Of a stretch of DNA of 64,000 bases, positions 19,158-28,348 are shown piece after piece. A model generated the notes under the pieces. It did not search any database, was not told the DNA's origin, and worked only from the letters and a program-made list of their open reading frames with translations. Positions within the stretch are counted from its first letter, which is position 1; each line of letters begins with the position of its first letter. The stretch comes from Prado023 sp963777855 (GTDB taxonomy: Bacteria > Actinomycetota > Actinomycetes > S36-B12 > CAIYMF01). The translations under genes were made by a program, and so were the position numbers. Location: NCBI GenBank assembly GCA_963777855.1, contig CAVZRW010000002.1:124001-188000 (forward strand), written 5' to 3'.

Positions 19158-19865
19158 TTACTTCAGCGCTTCCCGGTGCCCGAGCAGCGCGCTGCCGATG
19201 CGGACGTGTGTCGCCCCGGCGTGGATGGCCGCCTCGAGATCGCCGGACATGCCGGCGGATCTCATGACGGCCTGGGGGTGCTCGCGCAGCAGGTCGGCGT
19301 GGATGCCGGCCAGCCGTGCGAACGGGTCAGCGGGGTCGACCCCGAGGGGTGCGACCGCCATGACCCCCAGCAGGTCGAGCGCACCGCTGCCGGCCACCAG
19401 GGCGGCCAGAGCGGGAAGTTCCTCGACCGGGGCGCCACCCCGGCCGGCCCCGGTCGACCCCGCGGGAGCGAGGTCGACCTGCAGGCAGACGCCGACTCGG
19501 CGCCCGGCAGCCTGGGCCGCGCGGTCGAGCGCCCCGACCAGGCCCGCGCGGTCCACCGACTGGACCACGTCGGCGTACTGGGCCACCGACGAGGCCTTGT
19601 TGCGCTGCAACTGGCCCACGAAGTGCCAGCGCAGCCCGAGCGCGGCGCACTGCTCGGCCTTGGGTCGCGCCTCCTGGTCGCGGCTCTCACCGACCTCCCG
19701 GATGCCGAGCGCCGCCAGGTGGGCGACGTCCTCGGCCGGCCGGGTCTTGGTGATGGCCACGATCGTGACCTCCGCGGGATCGCGTCCCACGTCGGCACAG
19801 GCGGCCTCGATCCGGGCGGTGACGGTGGCAAGGTTCGCGGCGAGCTGCTCGAGGCGGCCGGTCAT
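19158..19865 (-). CDS. PLP-binding homeostasis protein, YggS family
   Basis: Single-domain alanine-racemase-like TIM barrel that binds PLP and maintains B6 vitamer and amino-acid balance. The PLP lysine lies in VAITKTRPAE and the phosphate-binding end in THVRIGSALLG. 235 residues, intact. It overlaps pgeF by 4 bp. This pgeF-yggS-sepF order downstream of ftsZ is standard in actinobacteria. Confidence 0.95.
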   Translation of the reverse strand: MTGRLEQLAANLATVTARIEAACADVGRDPAEVTIVAITKTRPAEDVAHLAALGIREVGESRDQEARPKAEQCAALGLRWHFVGQLQRNKASSVAQYADVVQSVDRAGLVGALDRAAQAAGRRVGVCLQVDLAPAGSTGAGRGGAPVEELPALAALVAGSGALDLLGVMAVAPLGVDPADPFARLAGIHADLLREHPQAVMRSAGMSGDLEAAIHAGATHVRIGSALLGHREALK

Positions 19866-20635
19866 GCCGCCGCCCCCCGCAGCACCACGGCCCCGGCCTG
19901 GCGGCCGGTGCGACCGTCACGCCGATGGGAGTACAGGCCCTCGTCCTCGGCAGTGCACCCCCCGACCAGATGGCTGGGGATCCCGAGCCCGGCGAGCCGG
20001 GCGACGAGTCCGGCACGCACGTCCAGCGCGGGCTGGCCGTCCGCAGCGGTGGTGACCGCGGCCGGATGGTCGGCGCTCACCAGCGCGACGCGCTCTGCGG
20101 GCACCGGGTAGCAGCGCCCGCAGATCGCCGGCCCGAGGTGGGCTGTCGTGTCCGCGGGTGAGGCCCCGGCGGCGACCATCTCCTCGAGAGCCGCCCCGAC
20201 CACGTCCACCCAGAGCCCGCGCCAACCGCTGTGCACGGCTGCCACGACGCCCCGGGCGTGATCCACCAGCAGCACGGGCACGCAGTCGGCGGCCAGGGCC
20301 ACCAGCGCGATCCCGGGCCGGTCGGTGACCAGAGCATCCACCCCGGCCAGCTCCGCGCCGGGCTCGATCCCGGTCCCGGTGCTGACCCGAGCGACCCCGC
20401 GACCGTGGTCGGGGTGCATGAAGGTCATCTGCGCCACCTCCACACCCAGCTCCTGGGCCAGCCGTGCCCGGTTGGCGGTCACGGCCCCGGCCTCGTCGCC
20501 CACATGGGAGGCGAGGTTGGCGAAGGAGTACGGCGACCGGCTCGACCCACCGCTCGCCGCACTCCCCCGCCCGGTGAGGACCAGCCGTGCCTCGACCCCA
20601 CCGGTGAGGGTGAGGTCGAGGCGGTGGCTGATCAT
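19862..20635 (-). CDS. pgeF: PgeF/YfiH (LACC1-like) purine nucleoside-type enzyme
   Basis: Formerly called a polyphenol oxidase or laccase. Members act on purine nucleosides, and the E. coli protein also edits cell-wall precursors carrying serine. Zinc-site motifs are clear: ALAADCVPVLL, AAVHSGWRG and GPAICGRCYPV, then the C-terminal SHRRDGRTGRQAG. 257 residues, intact. It starts 10 bp after the ftsZ stop and overlaps yggS by 4 bp. The editing role would fit its place at the end of the peptidoglycan cluster; that is inference. Confidence 0.93.
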   Translation of the reverse strand: MISHRLDLTLTGGVEARLVLTGRGSAASGGSSRSPYSFANLASHVGDEAGAVTANRARLAQELGVEVAQMTFMHPDHGRGVARVSTGTGIEPGAELAGVDALVTDRPGIALVALAADCVPVLLVDHARGVVAAVHSGWRGLWVDVVGAALEEMVAAGASPADTTAHLGPAICGRCYPVPAERVALVSADHPAAVTTAADGQPALDVRAGLVARLAGLGIPSHLVGGCTAEDEGLYSHRRDGRTGRQAGAVVLRGAAA

Positions 20636-20645
20636 CGGCTCGTGA

Positions 20646-21824
20646 CTACTTCAGGAAGTCCGGGACGTCGAGGTCGTCGGGCTCGTCGAAGCTGATGGTG
20701 CGGGGCTGGCGCAGGTCCACGCCGGGCTTCTCCGCGGACACCAGGCCCGGGGGGAGCACGACGCCGGCCTGGGCACCGACCCCGGCCAGGACCGGGGCCT
20801 CGGCGCGCACGGGTGCGGCCTCGGGGGCCTCGTCCACGACGCGACGACCGGCGACGGCCTCGCGGCGCACCGGCGGGTGACCACCGTCGAAGCCAGCGGC
20901 GATGACCGTGACCCGGACCTCGTCACCGAGGGTGTCGTCGATGACGGCACCGAAGATGATGTTGGCGTCCGGGTGGGCGGCCTCGGCCACCAGGCGGGCG
21001 GACTCGTTGATCTCGAACAGGCCGAGGTCCGAACCGCCTGCGATCGACATGAGCACGCCGTGGGCGCCGTCGATGCTGGCCTCGAGCAGCGGGCTGGCGA
21101 TGGCCGCCTGGGCGGCACCGACCGCGCGGTCGTCGCCGCGGGCCGAGCCGATGCCCATGAGGGCCGAGCCGGCCCCGGACATGACCGACTTGACGTCGGC
21201 GAAGTCCAGGTTGATCAGGCCGGGGGTGGTGATCAGGTCGGTGATGCCCGACACGCCCTGCAGGAGCACCTGGTCAGCCTGGCGGAACGCGTCGATCATG
21301 GAGATCGAGCGGTCGGCCAGCGAGAGCAGGCGGTCGTTCGGGATGACGATGAGGGTGTCGACCTCGGCACGCAGGTTCTCGATGCCGTTGTCGGCCTGGC
21401 CGCTGCGGCGGCGGCCCTCGAAGCCGAACGGGCGGGTGACGACGCCGATGGTCAGCGCGCCCAGCGAGCGGGCGATCTTGGCCACGACGGGGGCGCCGCC
21501 GGTGCCGGTGCCACCACCCTCGCCGGCGGTGACGAAGACCATGTCGGCCCCCTTGAGGACCTCCTCGATCTCCTCGGCGTGGTCCTCGGCGGCGCGCTTG
21601 CCGACGTCGGGGTCGGCGCCGGCGCCGAGGCCCCGGGTGAGCTCGCGGCCGATGTCCAGCTTGACGTCGGCGTCACTCATGAGCAGGGCCTGCGCGTCGG
21701 TGTTGATGGCGATGAACTCGACGCCCTTGAGGCCGACCTCGATCATCCGGTTCACGGCGTTGACGCCGCCACCACCGATGCCGACGACCTTGATGACTGC
21801 CAGGTAGTTCTGCGGGGCTGCCAC
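20646..21824 (-). CDS. ftsZ: Cell division GTPase FtsZ
   Basis: Tubulin-like GTPase that forms the Z ring. GGGVNAVNRMI, the tubulin signature GEGGGTGTGGAPVVA and the T7-loop region NLDFADVKSVM are present. Residues 320-380 are a variable linker, and the extreme C-terminus DDLDVPDFLK is the peptide that binds SepF and FtsW. 392 residues. GTG at 21824 (VAAPQNYLAVIKVVG) has GGAGAG upstream; the 28 codons before it have no coding character. It is preceded by a 477-bp gap, so it has its own promoter besides read-through from ftsQ. Confidence 0.97.
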   Translation of the reverse strand: MAAPQNYLAVIKVVGIGGGGVNAVNRMIEVGLKGVEFIAINTDAQALLMSDADVKLDIGRELTRGLGAGADPDVGKRAAEDHAEEIEEVLKGADMVFVTAGEGGGTGTGGAPVVAKIARSLGALTIGVVTRPFGFEGRRRSGQADNGIENLRAEVDTLIVIPNDRLLSLADRSISMIDAFRQADQVLLQGVSGITDLITTPGLINLDFADVKSVMSGAGSALMGIGSARGDDRAVGAAQAAIASPLLEASIDGAHGVLMSIAGGSDLGLFEINESARLVAEAAHPDANIIFGAVIDDTLGDEVRVTVIAAGFDGGHPPVRREAVAGRRVVDEAPEAAPVRAEAPVLAGVGAQAGVVLPPGLVSAEKPGVDLRQPRTISFDEPDDLDVPDFLK

Positions 21825-21928
21825 TTCGGGCTCTCCTTGTCTCGATCTGTCTGGGATGTTGCGGCGGTTGTGTGGTGCGACTGGTGGGTCCAGCCGCGGA
21901 GCGTGCACCGTGGGTCTCCCTGACTCTC

Positions 21929-21969
21929 ATCCTCAACCTGAGGTTTAGAGTTATGTCAACCTGTGGTTG
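21929..21969 (-). promoter_or_regulatory. ftsZ promoter candidate with MerR-type dyad
   Basis: On the minus strand a perfect -35 TTGACA (21959-21954) is followed by a weak -10 GAGGAT (21934-21929) with a 19-bp spacer. A dyad AACCTGAGGTT (21935-21945, extended CTnAACCTGAGGTTnAG) lies inside the spacer, and a second dyad CAACCTGTGGTTG (21957-21969) overlaps the -35. The 19-bp spacer with an internal dyad is the layout of MerR-family-activated promoters. FtsR of Corynebacterium glutamicum is a MerR-type activator of ftsZ, so an FtsR homologue is the obvious candidate. The spacing and dyads are seen; the regulator is inferred. Confidence 0.55.
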
Positions 21970-22100
21970 GGAGGGAACTTAGGCGGCGCAGGGGGCCGGT
22001 TCAAGCACCCCCGGCGATGCGGGCGTGTCGCGCGTGGCGGCGTGTCGGCCGTCCCGGGCCGGCGCGGCGATTTCGCCGATGACATGGGCGCTGCGGGCCC

Positions 22101-22155
22101 CCTGGGGACGGCCTGGGGACAGGCTGGGGAGAACCTGGGTGGAGGTTGGGGACGA
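22101..22155. repeat. Five 11-bp repeats (CCTGGGGACGG-like)
   Basis: Consecutive 11-bp units CCTGGGGACGG, CCTGGGGACAG, GCTGGGGAGAA, CCTGGGTGGAG and GTTGGGGACGA. The period of one helical turn places the G tracts on one DNA face. It lies mid-way in the ftsQ-ftsZ gap, about 280 bp upstream of the ftsZ start. The function is unknown; protein binding or DNA curvature are possible. Confidence 0.75.
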
Positions 22156-22275
22156 CCCCCGCGCCCGGGTGTGGACACCCGTCACCCACAGGACCGCCGC
22201 GGCTGTGGACAGCCCTGCGCTGCGGGCGCCGGGGCCGCACACCAGCGTGGCGAACGCCCCGGCCAGGCGCCCGTC

Positions 22276-22294
22276 GTTGTTCGCTCAGGGCGAA
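22276..22294. terminator. Short hairpin after ftsQ
   Basis: Perfect 7-bp inverted repeat TGTTCGC / GCGAACA with a 5-nt loop, 8 bp downstream of the ftsQ stop. There is no T run. It could be a weak terminator, an RNA 3' end stabiliser or a processing site separating ftsQ from ftsZ mRNA. Confidence 0.5.
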
Positions 22295-22301
22295 CAGCCG
22301 A

Positions 22302-23141
22302 TCACTGCCCCGTGCCCGGTTCGGGGCCTGTCCGGCCGCCCCGGGTCGTCGGCAGCAGGGGTGCGCTGACGTCGTAGTGGGTCGCCTTCACTGCCATCAG
22401 GCCGGCCAGGACACGGGCCTTGAGCTCCGCGTCCTGGGCATTGCCCCATCGCACGGTGGCCCCTCCCTTGAGGGTCAGGGTCACGTCGTCGCGGGTGCCG
22501 GCGTCGACCCGGACCACCTTGGCCCGCAGCTTCTTCGGCAGGGAGACCAGCACGCCGCGCGCGGTCGCCCGGCCCACGTCCCCCCTGGCCTTGATGACCG
22601 GCATCCCGGTGGCCCGGGCGACCTTGTCGTAGACCACGCCGTCGGCGTCCATCACGTAGAAGCCCTTGCCCGAGGCCACCGCCGCCAGCGGCGTGCGCGC
22701 CACCACCTCGAGGCGGATGGTGTGCGGCAGGCTGCGGCTGACGCGCACGTCGGCCACCGCGGGGATCTGGGTCATGATCCCCAGGCGCACCGCCTCGGCG
22801 TCCACACCGGGCACGTGGTCGGCCGGGGAGATGCCCGAGGCCATCCGGATCGACTGCGCCGGGATGCCACGCGGACCGTCCACCACGACGTGCTCGACGA
22901 GGGTCAGCGGCGAGTGCCAGCCCACCCACCAGGCGCCCGCGACTGCGCCGGCGATCCCGAGGGCCACCAGCCGACGGCGTCGACGGCTCCCTCGGCGCTG
23001 GGTGGTTCCCCCCGCCTCGGGACCGGTGACCCCCGGCCCGGCACCCGGGTCCGTCGCGGCCCCGCCGCTGGTCCCCTCGCCAAGGGGGCCCTCGGCGGCT
23101 TCGGTGTCCCCCGGGGTGACGGGCGCCTGCCCGCGGCTCAT
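22302..23141 (-). CDS. ftsQ: Cell division protein FtsQ/DivIB
   Basis: Bitopic divisome protein linking FtsL/FtsB and FtsW/FtsI. A hydrophilic Gly/Pro/Thr-rich cytoplasmic part (residues 1-50) and a basic RRGSRRRRR stretch precede a TM segment (about 57-75), a POTRA domain from about 78 (LTLVEHVVVDG to VVARTPLAAV) and the beta domain (FYVMDADGVVYDK). 279 residues. Start ATG at 23141 overlaps the murC stop by 4 bp. Confidence 0.93.
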   Translation of the reverse strand: MSRGQAPVTPGDTEAAEGPLGEGTSGGAATDPGAGPGVTGPEAGGTTQRRGSRRRRRLVALGIAGAVAGAWWVGWHSPLTLVEHVVVDGPRGIPAQSIRMASGISPADHVPGVDAEAVRLGIMTQIPAVADVRVSRSLPHTIRLEVVARTPLAAVASGKGFYVMDADGVVYDKVARATGMPVIKARGDVGRATARGVLVSLPKKLRAKVVRVDAGTRDDVTLTLKGGATVRWGNAQDAELKARVLAGLMAVKATHYDVSAPLLPTTRGGRTGPEPGTGQ

Positions 23142-24556
23142 CGCGCGCCCCCCGCCCGCTCGGCGAGCAGGTCCAGCACCTCGGGCCCGAGGAGCACGAT
23201 GTCCCCCGCCCCCAGCGTCATCACCACGTCGCCCGGGCGCGCACGCTCGGCCAGGTGGCCGGCAACGGCCGACCACGACGGCTCGAAGACCACCTGGTCG
23301 GCCGGCAGCGGCACGTGGCTGGCCATGGACTGCCCGCTGGCGCCCGGGATGGGGTCCTCCCCCGGTGCGTACACCTCGAGCACGACCACCTGGTCGGCGA
23401 GGCCGAGCGCCTCGCCGAACTCCTCGACGAACATCGCGGTGCGGTAGTAGTGGTGGGCCTGGAACGCGACCACGAGGTGGCCCTCCCCCACCACCTCCCG
23501 GGCGGCGCGCAGGGTCGCGGCGATCTCGGTCGGGTGGTGGGCGTAGTCGTCGAAGACGCGGACGCCGCCAGCCTCACCCTTGAAGTCGAAGCGCCGCCGG
23601 GTGCCGGTGAACTGCGCAAGCCCCTCGATCAGCGCCTCGATGGGGAATCCCAGGCCGATGCCGGTGACCAGCGCCGCCGTGGCGTTGAGCGCGTTGTGGG
23701 TGCCGTGCACGGACAGCGCCAGGCGCCCGATCTCGCCGGAGGAGTCGCTGACCACGGCCGTTACCCCCGAGGCCGAGGTGGTGACCTGCGACAGGCGCAC
23801 GTCGGCATCCTCGCCGACCCCGTAGGTGCGCACGTCGACCCCAGCCTCGCGCGCGGCCCGGGCCAGGCGGGCCGCTCCAGGGTCGTCGGCGCAGGCCACG
23901 ACGAACCCGCCGTCGGCCGCGATGCCCTCGGCGAACTGCAGGAAGCCGGCCTCGATCGCCTCGAAGGTGCCCCAGTGATCGAGGTGGTCGGGCTCCACGT
24001 TGGTGACGATCCCGGCCACCGCGGGCAGCATGAGGAACGACCCGTCGGACTCGTCGGCCTCGACGATGAACAGGTCGCCGGCGCCCTGGTGGGCATTGGA
24101 CCCGGAGTCGTTGAGCTCGCTGCCGATCGCGAACGAGGGGTCGGCGCCGCAGTGCTGCACCGCGATGGTGAGCATCGAGGTGGTGGTGGTCTTGCCGTGG
24201 GTGCCGGCCACGGCCACCCCACGGCTGCCGGCCATCACGGCGGCCAGCGCATCGGCGCGGTTGACCACGGGGATCCCCGCGGCGTGCGCGGCGACGACCT
24301 CGGGGTTCTGGGCCTTGATGGCGGTGGAGACCACCACGACGTCGGCACCGTCGATGTTCTGCGCCGCATGGCCGACGCGGGCATCGATGCCCAGCGCCCG
24401 CAGGGCGACCAGGCGCCGCGACTCGCGCGCGTCGCTGCCTGAGACCTGCGCGCCGCGGGCCACCAGGATCCGGGCGATGCCCGACATCCCGGCGCCACCG
24501 ATGCCCACGATGTGCACGTGCCCGGTCAGGTCCACCTCGTGGCCCACAGCCCTCAC
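23138..24556 (-). CDS. murC: UDP-N-acetylmuramate-L-alanine ligase
   Basis: Adds the first residue (L-Ala) of the peptide stem to UDP-MurNAc. An N-terminal Rossmann domain begins with HIVGIGGAGMSGIA, followed by the ATP loop AGTHGKTTTTSML, the metal-binding EADESDGSF and the C-terminal domain with DDYAHHPTEI. 472 residues, intact. It overlaps murG and ftsQ by 4 bp each. Its place here, rather than elsewhere in the genome as in Streptomyces, is informative for classification. Confidence 0.97.
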   Translation of the reverse strand: MRAVGHEVDLTGHVHIVGIGGAGMSGIARILVARGAQVSGSDARESRRLVALRALGIDARVGHAAQNIDGADVVVVSTAIKAQNPEVVAAHAAGIPVVNRADALAAVMAGSRGVAVAGTHGKTTTTSMLTIAVQHCGADPSFAIGSELNDSGSNAHQGAGDLFIVEADESDGSFLMLPAVAGIVTNVEPDHLDHWGTFEAIEAGFLQFAEGIAADGGFVVACADDPGAARLARAAREAGVDVRTYGVGEDADVRLSQVTTSASGVTAVVSDSSGEIGRLALSVHGTHNALNATAALVTGIGLGFPIEALIEGLAQFTGTRRRFDFKGEAGGVRVFDDYAHHPTEIAATLRAAREVVGEGHLVVAFQAHHYYRTAMFVEEFGEALGLADQVVVLEVYAPGEDPIPGASGQSMASHVPLPADQVVFEPSWSAVAGHLAERARPGDVVMTLGAGDIVLLGPEVLDLLAERAGGAR

Positions 24557-25643
24557 CTCGTCCTGCGCCCGGCCGGTCGCCCGGCCGCCTCGATCACCAT
24601 GTCCGCCAGCCGTTCGTCGGCGTCGCGCACGCCGTGGGCCGCCGCGTGCTGACCCATCCGCGCCAGGCGCACCGGGTCGGCCATCAGGGCGCTGACGTCG
24701 CCGAGCAGGGCCGGGCCGTCAAGCTCCTCGTCGGCGATCAGCAGCCCGCCGCCGGCGCCGACCACGGGCAGTGCGTTGAGCCGTTGCTCGCCGTTGCCGA
24801 TGGGGAACGGCACGTAGATGGCCGGCAGGCCCACGGCCGCGAGCTCGGCGCAGGTCATGGCCCCGCTGCGGCTGACCACCAGGTCGGCGGCGGCGTAGGC
24901 CAGGTCCATCCGGTCCAGGTAGGCCACCGGGTGGTACCCGGGCGCCGAGTCGCTGACCGCGTCGATGTTGGCCTGGCCGACGGCGTGCAGCACCTGCAGG
25001 CCCAGGTCGAGCAGGCCCGGCAGCGCCGCGGAGACGGCCGCGTTGATCCGCTGGGCCCCCTGCGACCCGCCGAAGACCAGCAGCACCGGGCCGTCCGGGG
25101 CCAGTCCCAGGGCGGCCCGCGCCTCGTCACGCACGGCGGCCCGGTCCAGCGTGGAGATCGCCCGGCGCAGCGGGATGCCGATCCGCCGGGCCCGCGGCAG
25201 CGACCCCTCGACGGCCTCGGCGATGTCGTCGGTGAACCGCACGCCGACCCGGTTGGCCAGCCCCGGCTTGGCGTTGGCCTCGTGGATCACCAGCGGGGTC
25301 CTGGAGCGCCGCGCGGCCAGGTAGGCCGGAAGCGCCACATAGCCGCCGAACCCGACCACCACGTCGGCGTCCACCTCGGCCAGGATCGCCTCGGTGCGCC
25401 GCAGTGCGTCGCGCACGCGACCGGGCAGGGTGGCCAGCTCCGAGGACGGGCGGCGCGGCAGCGGCACGGCGGGAATCATCCGCAGCTCGTAGCCGCGGGC
25501 CGGCACGAGGCGGCCCTCAAGGCCCTTCTCGGTGCCCAGCGCCGTGATCCCCACCTCGGGGTCGCGCCGGCGCAGGGCGTCGGCGAGGTTCAGGGCGGGC
25601 TCGATGTGGCCCGCGGTCCCCCTCCGGCCAGGACGACGTGCAC
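24553..25643 (-). CDS. murG: UDP-GlcNAc transferase MurG (one frameshift near start)
   Basis: Inner-leaflet glycosyltransferase that makes lipid II from lipid I. GTG at 25643 opens VHVVLAGG, then one missing G near 25620 breaks the glycine-rich loop that should read GGGTAGHIEPALNLADAL. The rest is a normal GT-B fold: GFGGYVALPAYLAA, HEANAKPGLAN, FGGSQGAQRIN and the UDP-sugar block SRSGAMTCAELAAVGLPAI. The start lies 3 bp after the ftsW stop. The single indel in a G run is almost certainly a sequence error because the enzyme is essential. Confidence 0.93.
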
Positions 25644-25646
25644 GGC

Positions 25647-26897
25647 TCAGGCCTCCCGGGCCGCGCGGGCCGCACGGGCCGTGCGCCGCCGGGGCACCGC
25701 GCCCGCCGCCAGCGCCTCGTGGCGGGCGAAGGAGAGCAGGATGCCGATGGCCATGAGCGAGGGCAGCAGCGACGAGCCGCCGTAGGAGACGAAGGGCAGC
25801 GGCACACCGGTGATCGGCATCAGCTGCAGCACCGCGCCGAGGTTGATCATCGCCTGGCCGACGAGCCAGGCCACGATGCCCACGCAGGTGACGCGCACGA
25901 AGGTGTCCGGGGTGCGGATGGCCATCCGCAGCGCGAACACGGTGATGGCCGCGAACAGCCCGATCACGGTCAGCGCACCGAGCAGGCCGAGCTCCTCGGC
26001 GATGACCGGGAAGATGAAGTCCGTGTGCGCCTCGGGCAGGGCACCCCACTTCTCCCGGCTGCCGCCGAGGCCCACGCCCCACCAGCCGCCTGTGCCCATG
26101 GCGTACTTGCCCTGGATGAGCTGCCAGCCGGCCCCGTCGAGGTCGGCCTCGGGATGCAGCCAGGCGGTGAACCGGCGCATGCGGTAGCCGGCGGTCAACG
26201 ACATCGCGGCGATGCCGGCCAGGCCGATGGCGCCGAGCAGCACGAAGATCCGCATCGGTGCCCCGGCCACGAACAGCAGTGCCGCCACGATGACGCTCAG
26301 GATGATGGCCGTGCCCAGGTCACCCTCGGCAAGCACGAGCAGGACCAGCGCGCCGGCGACCGGCACGAACGGCACCGCGAGCTCCCGCCAGCGGTGCAGG
26401 ATGTGGTCCTTGCGGGTGAACAGGTCCGCGGCCCAGAGGATGACCGCGAGCTTGGCGAACTCCGAGGGCTGCAGGCGGAAGGGCCCGAACAGGGCGATCC
26501 AGTTGCGCTGGCCGTGCACGCCCACGCCGATGCCGGGGACGAAGACCAGCAGCAGCAGGACGAACGATCCGAGCAGGAACGGCGTGCTGAACCGGCGCAG
26601 CGTGGCCACGGGGGTCCGGGAGAGCACGATCATGAGCGCCACGCCGAGCACCGCGAACATCGCCTGGCGGCTGAACAGGGTGAACGCCGAGCCGTAGATG
26701 TCGAAGGACTCCACGCTCGAGGAGCTGAGCACCATGACCAGGCCGAGGGCCAGCAGCAGCATGGCCGAGCCGAGGATCAGGTGGTAGGGGGCCATCGGGT
26801 GGCGGTTGAGCCGGTCGCGCCACCCCGGTTCGACGCTGTCGGCGCTGGGCCCCGTGGGGGTGCTCCCGCTGGGGGCGGGCCGGGTGGTCGCGCTCAC
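25647..26897 (-). CDS. ftsW: Lipid II polymerase FtsW (SEDS family)
   Basis: Septal peptidoglycan glycosyltransferase working with FtsI. About ten TM segments. SEDS hallmarks are HGQRNWIALFGPFRLQPSEF, the putative catalytic aspartate in AEGDLGTA, and PLPFVSYGGSSLL near the end. 416 residues with a Pro/Ser-rich N-terminus and a basic, Ala/Arg-rich C-terminal tail. It overlaps murD by 4 bp. Confidence 0.96.
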   Translation of the reverse strand: MSATTRPAPSGSTPTGPSADSVEPGWRDRLNRHPMAPYHLILGSAMLLLALGLVMVLSSSSVESFDIYGSAFTLFSRQAMFAVLGVALMIVLSRTPVATLRRFSTPFLLGSFVLLLLVFVPGIGVGVHGQRNWIALFGPFRLQPSEFAKLAVILWAADLFTRKDHILHRWRELAVPFVPVAGALVLLVLAEGDLGTAIILSVIVAALLFVAGAPMRIFVLLGAIGLAGIAAMSLTAGYRMRRFTAWLHPEADLDGAGWQLIQGKYAMGTGGWWGVGLGGSREKWGALPEAHTDFIFPVIAEELGLLGALTVIGLFAAITVFALRMAIRTPDTFVRVTCVGIVAWLVGQAMINLGAVLQLMPITGVPLPFVSYGGSSLLPSLMAIGILLSFARHEALAAGAVPRRRTARAARAAREA

Positions 26898-28348
26898 GTG
26901 CCCTCCTGCGCCAGTGCCGCCACGGCCTCGGCGAACGCGTCACCCCGCTGGGCGTAGTCGCGGAACATGTCCCACGACGCGCACCCCGGGGCCAGCAGCA
27001 CCGTGTCGCCGGGCCTTGCCATGGCCGTGGCGGCTGCCACGACCTCTGCCATGGCACCAGTGTCGGTGCGCTCGACCTCCACGATCGGCAGATCCGGGGC
27101 GTGTCGCGCCAGCGCATCGCGGATCACGGCCCGGTCGGCGCCGAGCAGCACCACGCCGACCATCTGCCCGGCCGTGGCGGCCACCAGCTCGTCGAACTGC
27201 TGGCCCTTGGCCAGCCCGCCGGCGATCCACACCACGCGGTCGTAGGCGGTCAGCGAGGTCTGCGCGGCATGGCAGTTGGTCGCCTTCGAGTCGTCGACGT
27301 AGCGGACGCCGGCCACGGTGCCCACGTCGGCGATCCGGTGGCCCGCGGGCTGGAAGTTGCGCAGGCCCTCACCGACCGCCGCGGCCGGGACGCCCAGGGC
27401 CCGGGCCAGGGCGGCGGCCGCCAGCGCGTTGGCCACGTTGTGCGGGGCGGCCGGGTGCACGTCGCCGACCACGCCGAGCTCCTGGGCAGCCTGGTGGCGG
27501 TTGGGCACGAAGGCCCGGTCGGCGAGGATGTCCTCGACCACGCCGAGCATCGAGATGTCCGGGATGCCGAGGGTGAACCCGATCGCCCGGCAGCCCTCGA
27601 TGACGTCGGCCTCCTCGACCATCGCCAGGGTCACCGGGTCGGCGACGTTGTAGACCGCCGCGACCTGGGTGTGGCGGTAGATGCGCGCCTTGGCCGCGAC
27701 GTAGTCCTCGAACGAGCCGAACAGGTCCACGTGGTCCTCGGCGATGTTCAGGCACACCGAGGCCAACGGGCTCATCGAGTGCAGGAACGGCAGCTGCGGG
27801 GCGCCCACCTCGACGGCGATGGCGTCCAGCTGGCCCTCGGGGGTGGCCTCGCCCATCACGACGTCGACCATCGAGACGCCGATGTTGCCCGCGGCCACGG
27901 TGCGCAGGCCGGCCGCGCGCAGGATCGACTCGAGCATGAGGGTGGTGGTCGTCTTGCCGTTCGTGCCGGTGATCACCAGCCACGGGGCCGCGCCGCTGCT
28001 CGGGCGCAGCCGCCAGGCGAGCTCCAGCTCGCCCCAGACCGGGATCCCCGCGGCCCGGGCGGCACCGATGATCGGGGCCCGGGGCGGCAGGCCCGGTGAG
28101 ACCACGAGCAGGTCGAGGCCCTCGGGCAGCGCGTCACCGTCACCGAGGCGCACCTCGGCCCCGAGGAGCTCCAGAACCCGCGCCCGCTCCTGCTGGGCCG
28201 GTCCGGCTCCGGCATCCACGGCGCTGACCCGGGCACCCAGGCTCAGCATGGCCTCTGCGGCGGCGAACCCGGCGATGCCGATCCCGGCCACCGCGGCATG
28301 GACCGCCGACCAGTCCGCGGCCCGGTCCAGGTGCGTCACGTCGCTCAT
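26894..28348 (-). CDS. murD: UDP-MurNAc-L-Ala-D-glutamate ligase
   Basis: Adds D-Glu to the muropeptide precursor. The ATP loop ITGTNGKTTTTLML, the metal-binding segment NIAEDHVDLFGS (an H-x-D pattern) and the C-terminal YVDDSKATNCHA and LLAPGCASWDMF motifs are typical. 484 residues from ATG at 28348, intact. It overlaps mraY (start side) and ftsW by 4 bp. Confidence 0.96.
   Translation of the reverse strand: MSDVTHLDRAADWSAVHAAVAGIGIAGFAAAEAMLSLGARVSAVDAGAGPAQQERARVLELLGAEVRLGDGDALPEGLDLLVVSPGLPPRAPIIGAARAAGIPVWGELELAWRLRPSSGAAPWLVITGTNGKTTTTLMLESILRAAGLRTVAAGNIGVSMVDVVMGEATPEGQLDAIAVEVGAPQLPFLHSMSPLASVCLNIAEDHVDLFGSFEDYVAAKARIYRHTQVAAVYNVADPVTLAMVEEADVIEGCRAIGFTLGIPDISMLGVVEDILADRAFVPNRHQAAQELGVVGDVHPAAPHNVANALAAAALARALGVPAAAVGEGLRNFQPAGHRIADVGTVAGVRYVDDSKATNCHAAQTSLTAYDRVVWIAGGLAKGQQFDELVAATAGQMVGVVLLGADRAVIRDALARHAPDLPIVEVERTDTGAMAEVVAAATAMARPGDTVLLAPGCASWDMFRDYAQRGDAFAEAVAALAQEGT

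Larger units (their letters stand above)
21825..22301. other. 477-bp ftsQ-ftsZ intergenic region
   Basis: No gene is supported here. Reading from ftsQ toward ftsZ it holds a 7-bp hairpin just after the ftsQ stop, a run of five 11-bp repeats, an unusual stretch without ORF logic, and a promoter candidate with two CAACCTG dyads close to ftsZ. These parts are listed separately. The gap is exceptional in a cluster where most genes overlap. Confidence 0.85.
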
